From positions 1 to 6,330 of the forward strand of contig PXDM01000387.1 of the NCBI GenBank assembly GCA_003565055.1: a DNA stretch of 6,330 nt, written 5' to 3'. Under the pieces are notes generated by a model. The model was not told where the DNA came from, searched no databases, and saw nothing but the letters and a program-made list of their open reading frames with translations. A program made the translations under genes and the position numbers. This DNA is from Paracoccaceae bacterium. GTDB lineage: Bacteria > Pseudomonadota > Alphaproteobacteria > Rhodobacterales > Rhodobacteraceae. Below, in pieces: positions 1 through 5,820 of this stretch (within the stretch, counting starts at the first letter, position 1; each line of letters opens with the position of its first letter).

Positions 1-763
1 CATGCAGGAACTTGTTGCCGATACGCCCGTCCAGCCCCATGCCCCGGGACACGGCCTTTACATCGGCGCCCACACGTTCGCACAAGGCTGCGATCTCGTT
101 GATGAAGCTGATCTTGGTCGCAAGGAAGGCATTGGCGGCATATTTGATCATTTCTGCCGATTCCAGATCCGTATAGACCACCGGGAAATCGCGCAGATAG
201 AGGGGGCGGTAGATGTCGCCCATCACCTCTTTGGCGCGGTCGCTTTCCACGCCCACCACCACGCGATCCGGTTTCATGAAATCGTCGATTGCCGCGCCCT
301 CGCGCAGGAATTCGGGGTTCGAGGCCACATCGAAATCCGCCTGCGGGTTGGTCTCGCGGATCTGTGTTGCGACCTTGCGATTTGTCCCGACGGGCACAGT
401 GGATTTGGTGACCACGACCGTATAGCCGGTCAGTGTCGCGGCAATATCAGCAGCAGCGGCCATCACATAGGTCAGATCGGCATGCCCGTCGCCGCGGCGC
501 GTTGGTGTTCCCACGGCGATAAAGATTGCATCGGCACCATCTACTGCGCTCGCAAGATCGGTGGTGAAGCTCAGCCGCCCGGCAGAGACATTGCGCTCCA
601 TGACCGCATCAAGGCCCGGCTCATAGATTGGGACCTCGCCTGCTTCAAGTCGCGCGATCTTGTCTCCATCCTTGTCAACGCAGACCACGTCATGACCAAA
701 ATCGGAGAAACATACCCCCGAGACAAGCCCCACATAACCCGTGCCGATCATTGCGATTTTCAT
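1..763 (-). CDS. ugd: UDP-glucose 6-dehydrogenase, N-terminal part (runs off the left edge)
   Basis: This cytoplasmic enzyme oxidises UDP-glucose to UDP-glucuronate with two NAD+, supplying a donor for acidic polysaccharides. The 254 visible codons read from an ATG at 763-761. They show the N-terminal Rossmann motif GTGYVG (residues 7-12), YEPGL (47-51), VGTP (84-87), KSTVPVGT (120-127), SNPEFLREG (148-156), PDRVVVG (165-171) and the helix with K207 and N211 in AEMIKYAANAF, all hallmarks of the UDP-glucose/GDP-mannose dehydrogenase family. The family is usually about 430-450 aa, so roughly the last 180 residues lie outside the window. These include the GGSCFPKD loop with the catalytic cysteine, expected just past the edge. 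A good ribosome binding site precedes the ATG, and residue 1 begins the family's first beta strand, which supports this start. It lies on the same strand as the large glycosyltransferase, 331 bp downstream of that gene's stop, so it may have its own promoter. The identification is firm; catalytic competence cannot be judged from this part. Confidence 0.96.
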   Translation of the reverse strand, partial: MKIAMIGTGYVGLVSGVCFSDFGHDVVCVDKDGDKIARLEAGEVPIYEPGLDAVMERNVSAGRLSFTTDLASAVDGADAIFIAVGTPTRRGDGHADLTYVMAAAADIAATLTGYTVVVTKSTVPVGTNRKVATQIRETNPQADFDVASNPEFLREGAAIDDFMKPDRVVVGVESDRAKEVMGDIYRPLYLRDFPVVYTDLESAEMIKYAANAFLATKISFINEIAALCERVGADVKAVSRGMGLDGRIGNKFLH

Positions 764-1094
764 GACGTATCCTTCTCAGCAAGACTGGAAAATTCATGGG
801 TCATATGACGGTCTGCATATCCACCGAAATGCCGCAATAAATCTCTTTTGCAGGCGGTATTGCAGGTTTCATGCCTGCGGGCAAGGCACTGGACAGCAGC
901 TTTCCGGCAGTTTCCGTACAGGCATTCCAACCCGACCACGTCATGCCTGATTACGCGCCGGATTGTCATCATGGCATGCCGGATGTCAGCGGCGATACCA
1001 AGCCATAAAAGAAGCATCATGCCTCTCGATTGGCGAAGGGGCTCAAGCTGTTGACAGAGTCAGGCCGAGGTTGTTGCGACCATGAGCGGTCATG
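764..1094. other. Intergenic gap between the large glycosyltransferase gene and ugd
   Basis: This 331-bp stretch holds no gene I can support. It is visibly richer in A and T than the flanking genes, especially near 780-860. Small structures seen are a perfect 10-bp palindrome GTCATATGAC at 800-809, 37 bp before the ugd start codon; a short hairpin with GCAGG (862-866) pairing with CCTGC (874-878); three copies of TCATGCC (869-875, 941-947, 1017-1023); and the palindrome GGCATGCC (973-980). There is no stem followed by a T-run in either direction, so no rho-independent terminator is evident after the glycosyltransferase stop. No good -35/-10 pair stands out, but a gap of this size makes a separate ugd promoter plausible. 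An 86-codon minus-strand frame (1020-760) ends in an ATGA overlap with the ugd start; it looks like chance. Confidence 0.6.
771..777 (-). promoter_or_regulatory. Ribosome binding site of ugd
   Basis: Read on the minus strand, GAGAAGG (777 to 771) sits just upstream of the ATG at 763. Its AAGGA core ends 6 nt before the start codon, which is normal Shine-Dalgarno spacing. It supports the chosen ugd start. Confidence 0.75.
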
Positions 1095-4000
1095 TCACAC
1101 CAGACATCTGACTTCTTCTACTACAGCATCGGCGATGCGGATGCGCTCTCGTTCAACGAGTGCCAGATTTCCGAAGCGCCCGGCCAAGTTCCGGGCTGTC
1201 TCGAGCCAGGCATCTGCCATGGCCAGATCAGGTGTGAATTCCTTCAATCGGGCGACTGCGGTCGCAGCATTCATCCCGTAGGTATTCACCATCGCCGCCT
1301 CTGGCACGAGATCGAATACCCGATGTCCCGAACCGGCAAAATAGATCGGCATCGCGCCACAAGCAAAAGCGTCGAAAATCTTCTCCGAAATATACAGCTC
1401 GTGATGCATGTTTTCCATTGCCCCCATCAGCGCGCAGCGCTCATGCAGCCAAGCCAGCTTGTCGAGATGCCAGTCGGGCAGATCCTGCCGTGGGGCATTG
1501 CCGTTCCAGCCCTTGCCCATACACAGCGCCCCGTGCTTCTGCATCCGCTCAGCCAGTTCGGTGCGATATGTACTCAACTTCACGATCCGCCCTTCAGGCT
1601 TGTCCATGTGATACTTCTCGTCCGAGCGTTTCTCGGCGAAGAAGGCGGAGGGGAGTGGTGCGTTGCGCCAGTGCTCCAGCAATGCTTCGGGCTTGCGCTG
1701 TGACTGCCGGGCAATGAGACTGGCAAAACGAGCGATGAAACGGTCATCGGTCAACAGGTAGTAAGGCAGGGTGTGAAATTGAAAGATCTCAGACACACCA
1801 TGTGCGAGATAGGCATAGTCCAGCGTGATGTCACCCAGAGTGAACCCATGCTGCCGCCCCTCCGGCGCGCCGGACCAGGTGATGTCCCATAAGGGTTCTT
1901 CCGAGATTACGGCAAGTCCGGGCCCTTTTACCGAAGTCACCAAAGCTTGAATCTGCAAGGCATTCTCGCGAAAGTCGAGATCGAAGCCCGTGACCAAAAG
2001 ATCGGCATCTTCCGGTTCAACTGTCCAGGCAAGACGCGCGCCGATGTGGCGGCGGAAAGATTCATAAGCCAGAGGCGTTCGATGTGAATGCCGGCCAAAC
2101 AGACAGACTTTCGGCGCGGCACCGCCGATCACTGCAGGAGCCACTTGAAGTAGAGATTCCGCAGTCTGAAGCGGCCGTGGTGCCGTCAGCAGGGGTAATT
2201 GGCGCTCCGTGCGTTTCAAGGCAAGCGACAGGGCAGCATCGAAATGCGCAAGCACATCGTGATCCGTGCTCCGTTGCCGCGCCGCCGCAAGGGCCTCTGC
2301 AGGACCTGATGCAAGGCCGAGTTCTTCCACACTTGCCGCCGGGTCCAGAAGCAGACGCCCACTCCACGAAATCAACGCCTGATGCGCCGCAAGATTGCTG
2401 TCGGCCGGAGCGGATGCGTCCCCTTCCCCTGCATTGCCGCTGGTTGCGGGATCACCCTTCGCCAACATGAATTCCAGAAGATCATTGACAAAGAAGGGGG
2501 CACCATAGAGCAGCCAGAGCTGACGCATTGCGTGGCGCATGGCGGCCAGGCGGTCCGGATCGGCGGCAATAGCGGCCAGACGGTCCGGCAGAGCGCGTAT
2601 ATCCTCGGGCGTTTCCTTACAGAAGATCGCGGCCATATCCCAGAGGCGACGGTCCCCCGGAGGTGCCCAGCTATCGGCCAGGATGACAGGTATCGCTCCT
2701 GCTGTCAGTGCCTCCCACAGCCGGATCGAATTCGGTCCGGTTCCTGAGGGGCAGAGCGCGAAGGTGCTGTTATACAGCGCCGCGCGGAATTCTTCGGTTG
2801 CGGCGGTGTCAACCAGTGATGCGCCGTCCTGTTCCTGCGCTGTCTTGCGTACCTGAAGATCATAGACCACCCGCTGATAATGCCAGCTGTCCCGCCCCCG
2901 GATCAAACCGCGCGGATCAGTGCTCAGATGCTCCAGTATCCAGCTTCGGGCCTGGGTGAGGTAAAACTTGTTAGCCTTCGCCCCGATAAAGGAGAACAGG
3001 TATTTGCGCGGCACTGTATCCATCGGGGATGTGGCTGCCCGGGGCGCATCATCCAGGCGGATTTCAGGGGTCTGGGCAGGAAAGAGCGGGAAGGGATGGA
3101 GCTGCAGCCCGTTCGCGGCGGTGCCTGCACTCAGATCGTCATGGGTTGTGTGCACCCAGAAGATATCCTGAATACCCGCCTGTCGGAACAGGTCAGTATA
3201 TTTGCGCGCCAGGATATGCTGACAGACCGTCACCTTGCGCCGGTTGTTTGGCAATGAAGCACATAACGCCTCGAAACGCTCCATGAGCACGTGGCGATCA
3301 GGTGCACCGGTCTGCAGCTTGTCGATCAGAGTAGCCCAGGGAAAGGCGACATACAGCACGTCCTGAGGGACATCCACCAGAAGCGCAGAAAGCCGCATGA
3401 AAGCATGCTGTTCGGTAATGGCGGGAAATTGCCAGTCAGAATCCATGCCCATGATGCCGGGGCGTTTTACAAGCCAGTCAGATCCTGCGGCATCCGGCGT
3501 CGGATCAGTCCCGTTTGGGAGTGTTGCGCCCTGCACCGGGCCACTGGTCCTGACAGGCGCGGTCGTTTCGGGCTGCTGGAGCAGTTGGCGGGCAGCAGCC
3601 ATGTCTACAGGTTCTTCCTGAAGCCGCAGCCTGACGGTCGCGTTGTCGCTGCGCAGCACCCGGCGGCGAAGATCGCCTGTCCCCAGTATCGCGCGCAGTT
3701 CTGCACGCCGGGCCTCGGGCAGGACATGCGCATCGATTTCAGTCAGATAATCCGCAGAGAGATCCGGGCAGGGCCGCGAAGCGGCGAGCGGGACCAGCGT
3801 CTGAACCAGCGCCGCTTTTTGCGCAAAAGCGCGCCACAAGGCCCAGTCCCAGGCCAAAGTGAATGGCGCAAGACATGTGCCCGGATCCACCGTCTCCCAG
3901 AGCCATTTGCGAAAGAACGTGCCCGCTGGCCGGAGTCGAGGCCAATGCACCCCGTCGCTCAGACCTGCCCGGATGGCCTGATCCGGCAAGGCATGATCTT

Positions 4001-4457
4001 CGATGTCGACAATCATATCGTCTTGCAGAGTCGCTGCGGTCCCGCTCAACCAGGACAGATCCTGCGCCTTGAATTGTCGGCAGGCAACTGCCACATGCGC
4101 CAGCGCCCCTGGCATCAGGACATCACCCGCAGTGATCCAGGACATGAAAGGATCATCCAGCAGATCCACGCGACCAAAGCCCCGCAGCAGAGACGCGGAT
4201 ATCCCACCATCTGGATCGCTGGCCCAGGTAAAGTGGACCCCGTCGCATTGTCGCGGGAAATCATCCGTGACAAGCCGCTTTTCCCACGCCATCAGCCGGT
4301 CGATCGTGCCGTCACGCGAACCGCGATCCTGCACATGGTAGCGGATGGCAAACCGCCCGGCCTGCGAGATGACGCTCATGATCGTGCGATCGATGGTGTC
4401 GGCGACATTCAGGGACGGAGTGACAAGAACAATGCGCGGGCCAATACTGGCTGCCAT
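1095..4457 (-). CDS. Three-module glycosyltransferase: GT2-like, exostosin (GT47)-like, GT10 fucosyltransferase-like
   Basis: The 1120-aa product has no visible signal peptide or membrane segment, so it is probably cytoplasmic. Module 1 (about residues 8-240) resembles GT2: VTPSLNVADTID, the DGGSxDGT-like DRGSRDGT (44-51), SDPDGGIS (80-87), ITAGDVL (108-114) where the family usually has N-x-D-D, and RPAGTFFRK followed by AWDWALW with a likely catalytic D204. Residues 296-330 form a Pro/Thr/Gly-rich linker. Module 2 (about 340-665) resembles bacterial exostosin-like proteins: VLYVAFPWATLIDKL, VCQHI, LHPFPLFP, YLFSFIGA, then FALCPSGTGPNSIRLWEAL with TAGAIPVILADSWAPP (566-600). A Gly/Ala/Asp-rich linker (668-690) follows. 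Module 3 (about 780-1110) carries the GT10 signature ENMHHELYISEKIFDA with FACGAMPIYFAG (1015-1042), including the E1025-K1026 pair, and R965 in LSTYRTEL, residues that in GT10 enzymes contact GDP-fucose. The gene is divergent from gmd-fcl, which make that donor. The start is set by a good Shine-Dalgarno and by the first beta strand. It likely transfers several sugars of one polysaccharide; acceptors and linkages are unknown, and modules 1 and 2 have no assigned donor. Confidence 0.88.
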   Translation of the reverse strand: MAASIGPRIVLVTPSLNVADTIDRTIMSVISQAGRFAIRYHVQDRGSRDGTIDRLMAWEKRLVTDDFPRQCDGVHFTWASDPDGGISASLLRGFGRVDLLDDPFMSWITAGDVLMPGALAHVAVACRQFKAQDLSWLSGTAATLQDDMIVDIEDHALPDQAIRAGLSDGVHWPRLRPAGTFFRKWLWETVDPGTCLAPFTLAWDWALWRAFAQKAALVQTLVPLAASRPCPDLSADYLTEIDAHVLPEARRAELRAILGTGDLRRRVLRSDNATVRLRLQEEPVDMAAARQLLQQPETTAPVRTSGPVQGATLPNGTDPTPDAAGSDWLVKRPGIMGMDSDWQFPAITEQHAFMRLSALLVDVPQDVLYVAFPWATLIDKLQTGAPDRHVLMERFEALCASLPNNRRKVTVCQHILARKYTDLFRQAGIQDIFWVHTTHDDLSAGTAANGLQLHPFPLFPAQTPEIRLDDAPRAATSPMDTVPRKYLFSFIGAKANKFYLTQARSWILEHLSTDPRGLIRGRDSWHYQRVVYDLQVRKTAQEQDGASLVDTAATEEFRAALYNSTFALCPSGTGPNSIRLWEALTAGAIPVILADSWAPPGDRRLWDMAAIFCKETPEDIRALPDRLAAIAADPDRLAAMRHAMRQLWLLYGAPFFVNDLLEFMLAKGDPATSGNAGEGDASAPADSNLAAHQALISWSGRLLLDPAASVEELGLASGPAEALAAARQRSTDHDVLAHFDAALSLALKRTERQLPLLTAPRPLQTAESLLQVAPAVIGGAAPKVCLFGRHSHRTPLAYESFRRHIGARLAWTVEPEDADLLVTGFDLDFRENALQIQALVTSVKGPGLAVISEEPLWDITWSGAPEGRQHGFTLGDITLDYAYLAHGVSEIFQFHTLPYYLLTDDRFIARFASLIARQSQRKPEALLEHWRNAPLPSAFFAEKRSDEKYHMDKPEGRIVKLSTYRTELAERMQKHGALCMGKGWNGNAPRQDLPDWHLDKLAWLHERCALMGAMENMHHELYISEKIFDAFACGAMPIYFAGSGHRVFDLVPEAAMVNTYGMNAATAVARLKEFTPDLAMADAWLETARNLAGRFGNLALVERERIRIADAVVEEVRCLV

Positions 4458-4463
4458 ATGTCA

Positions 4464-4473
4464 CTCCACCTCT
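4464..4473 (-). promoter_or_regulatory. Ribosome binding site of the large glycosyltransferase
   Basis: On the minus strand AGAGGTGGAG (4473 to 4464) precedes the ATG at 4457, leaving a 6-nt spacer after the GGAG core. It is the strongest Shine-Dalgarno in the window and fixes the start codon of the 1120-residue protein. Confidence 0.78.
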
Positions 4474-4631
4474 CGTTTTCCGGGCCCATCGGCACGGCAT
4501 ATCGCACCCGGCTCTGATTGACGGGGTCTTAGCAAGAGGATTCTGGACTCGCAACGGCGCAATCATGGTCTGTTTGGCCTGTCGGCGATGCTGTTGCCTC
4601 TTAATCTGGCGCTTGCTAGGGCTCTATGCAC

Positions 4632-4654
4632 ATGCGTCTTCGCATACCTTCGCA
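4632..4654. repeat. Short inverted repeat overlapping a 10-bp-phased direct repeat upstream of gmd
   Basis: ATGCG (4632-4636) and CGCAT (4641-4645) form a perfect 5-bp inverted repeat around TCTT. The heptamer CTTCGCA occurs at 4638-4644 and again at 4648-4654, exactly 10 bp apart, so both copies lie on the same face of the helix. An A-run follows (4654-4658). This could be an operator for a regulator of the divergent promoters; the repeats are short enough that chance is possible. Confidence 0.35.
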
Positions 4655-4684
4655 AAAAGTGATCGATCTTTCAGAAACCCTTTC

Positions 4685-4688
4685 GAGG
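4685..4688 (+). promoter_or_regulatory. Probable ribosome binding site of gmd
   Basis: GAGG lies 5 nt before the ATG at 4694. It is short but well spaced. It helps choose 4694 over an in-frame ATG at 4565, which would add 43 residues rich in Cys and Leu with no counterpart in GDP-mannose dehydratases. Confidence 0.6.
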
Positions 4689-4693
4689 CCCTC

Positions 4694-5815
4694 ATGACCA
4701 AACGTGCACTGATAACCGGTATTACCGGTCAGGACGGCAGCTATCTGGCCGAGTTTCTGCTGGAAAAGGGCTACGAGGTCCACGGGATCAAGCGCCGCGC
4801 CTCACTGTTCAACACCCAGCGGATCGATCATATCTATGAGGACCCGCATGAGAGCCACCAGCGCCTGAAGCTGCATTACGGCGATCTCAGTGACAGCTCC
4901 AACCTGACCCGCATCCTGTCCGAAGTGCAGCCCGACGAGGTCTATAATCTGGGCGCGCAATCTCATGTCGCGGTCAGTTTCGAGGCGCCCGAATACACTA
5001 CCGATGTGGATGCCATGGGCGCGCTGCGGCTGCTGGAAGCGATCCGCTTCCTGGGGCTGGAGAAACAGACACGCTTCTACCAGGCCTCGACCTCGGAGCT
5101 TTACGGCCTCGTGCAGGAAACACCCCAGCGCGAGACCACGCCCTTCCACCCGCGCTCGCCCTATGCGGTGGCCAAGCTTTATGCCTACTGGATCTGCGTG
5201 AATTACCGCGAGGCTTACGGGATCTATGCCTGTAACGGGATCCTGTTCAATCACGAATCCCCGCGCCGGGGCGAGACCTTCGTGACCCGCAAGATCACGC
5301 GGGGTCTCGCCAATATCGCCCAGGGGCTGGAGGAGTGTCTCTATATGGGCAATATCGATTCATTGCGCGACTGGGGCCATGCGAAGGATTATGTGCGCAT
5401 GCAGTGGATGATGCTGCAGCAAGAGGAACCGGAGGATTTCGTCATCGCGACCGGCGTGCAGTATTCGGTGCGCGAGTTCATCATCTGGTCCGCCCATGAA
5501 CTGGGGATCGAACTGGAGTTCTCCGGCTCCGGCGTGGAGGAGATCGCGACTGTCGCCTCGGTCAGCGGCGACATGGCGCCTGCCGTGACACCGGGGGATG
5601 TGATCCTGCGCATCGACCCGCGCTATTTCCGCCCTGCCGAGGTGGACACGCTGCTGGGCGACCCGGCCAAGGCCAAGGAAAAACTGGGCTGGGTGCCCGA
5701 GATCACCGCGCAAGAGATGTGCGCCGAGATGGTGACCGAGGATTTGAGGGTGGCGCGGCGCCATGCACTCTTGAAGGCACATGGGATGGAACTGCCCGTG
5801 GCGCTGGAGGGCTGA
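4694..5815 (+). CDS. gmd: GDP-mannose 4,6-dehydratase
   Basis: This cytoplasmic NADP(H)-dependent short-chain dehydrogenase/reductase converts GDP-D-mannose to GDP-4-dehydro-6-deoxy-D-mannose, the first committed step to GDP-L-fucose. The product is 373 aa, the same length as the E. coli enzyme as I recall it, and stays collinear with it throughout. Visible motifs are the Rossmann glycine pattern GITGQDG (9-15), KRRASLFNTQRIDH (33-46), YGDLSDSSNL (62-71), NLGAQSHVAVSF (85-96), ASTSELYG (131-138) with catalytic T133 and E135, SPYAVAK (155-161) with Y157 and K161, NHESPRRGETFVTRK (186-200), SLRDWGHAKDYV (223-234) and DPRYFRPAE (308-316). No key residue is missing. It is followed 5 bp later by fcl, so the two form an operon, and it is divergent from the large glycosyltransferase gene whose C-terminal module looks fucosyltransferase-like. 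The start at 4694 matches the conserved N-terminus. Confidence 0.98.
   Translation: MTKRALITGITGQDGSYLAEFLLEKGYEVHGIKRRASLFNTQRIDHIYEDPHESHQRLKLHYGDLSDSSNLTRILSEVQPDEVYNLGAQSHVAVSFEAPEYTTDVDAMGALRLLEAIRFLGLEKQTRFYQASTSELYGLVQETPQRETTPFHPRSPYAVAKLYAYWICVNYREAYGIYACNGILFNHESPRRGETFVTRKITRGLANIAQGLEECLYMGNIDSLRDWGHAKDYVRMQWMMLQQEEPEDFVIATGVQYSVREFIIWSAHELGIELEFSGSGVEEIATVASVSGDMAPAVTPGDVILRIDPRYFRPAEVDTLLGDPAKAKEKLGWVPEITAQEMCAEMVTEDLRVARRHALLKAHGMELPVALEG
5806..5810 (+). promoter_or_regulatory. Ribosome binding site of fcl inside the end of gmd
   Basis: GGAGG lies within the last codons of gmd, 10 nt before the fcl ATG at 5821. With only 5 bp between the gmd stop and the fcl start, ribosomes finishing gmd could readily start fcl, so the two are probably translationally coupled. 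Confidence 0.65.
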
Positions 5816-5820
5816 GCCGC

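Larger units (their letters stand above)
4458..4693. promoter_or_regulatory. Divergent intergenic region expected to hold promoters for the glycosyltransferase gene and gmd-fcl
   Basis: These 236 bp separate two start codons pointing away from each other, so both transcription units must be started here or, less likely, read through from outside. No strong sigma-70 pair is seen. For the minus-strand gene a weak candidate is TTGCGA (4554 to 4549), a 17-nt spacer, then TAAGAC (4531 to 4526). For the plus strand TTGACG (4518-4523) is a good -35 box, but the hexamer 17 nt later, TTCTGG (4541-4546), is a poor -10. Other structure lies closer to gmd: an inverted repeat and direct repeat at 4632-4654, and the perfect palindrome GATCGATC (4661-4668), 25 bp before the gmd start. 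The role as a promoter region follows from gene arrangement; the individual boxes are guesses. Confidence 0.5.

Noticed and set aside
2..808. A 268-codon plus-strand open frame opposite ugd
   Set aside because: It is in-register antisense of an unmistakable ugd; its His- and Gly-rich translation has no family motifs.
760..1020. An 86-codon minus-strand frame ending in an ATGA overlap with the ugd start
   Set aside because: The overlap suggests translational coupling, but the product is rich in His, Cys and Arg without any recognisable pattern, and ugd has its own ribosome binding site. Conservation in relatives would be needed to revive it.
1051..1056. A perfect plus-strand TTGACA hexamer considered as a promoter -35 box
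   Set aside because: No acceptable -10 box lies 16-18 bp downstream, and transcription would run antisense into the glycosyltransferase gene.
1075..1094. A possible terminator after the glycosyltransferase stop
   Set aside because: Only a 4-bp stem (GACC/GGTC) is present, and no T-run follows on the minus strand.
1092..1703. A 203-codon plus-strand open frame opposite the end of the glycosyltransferase gene
   Set aside because: It is again in register with the minus-strand gene and covers the conserved GT10-like motif on the other strand.
3291..4517. A 408-codon plus-strand open frame opposite the large glycosyltransferase gene
   Set aside because: It is exactly in codon register with the minus-strand gene, a common artefact in high-GC DNA. 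Its translation shows no recognisable domain, while the opposite strand encodes clear glycosyltransferase motifs.
4565..4693. A longer N-terminus for gmd starting at an in-frame ATG at 4565
   Set aside because: The extra 43 residues have no counterpart in Gmd proteins, and the start at 4694 gives the standard 373-residue length with a Shine-Dalgarno in place.
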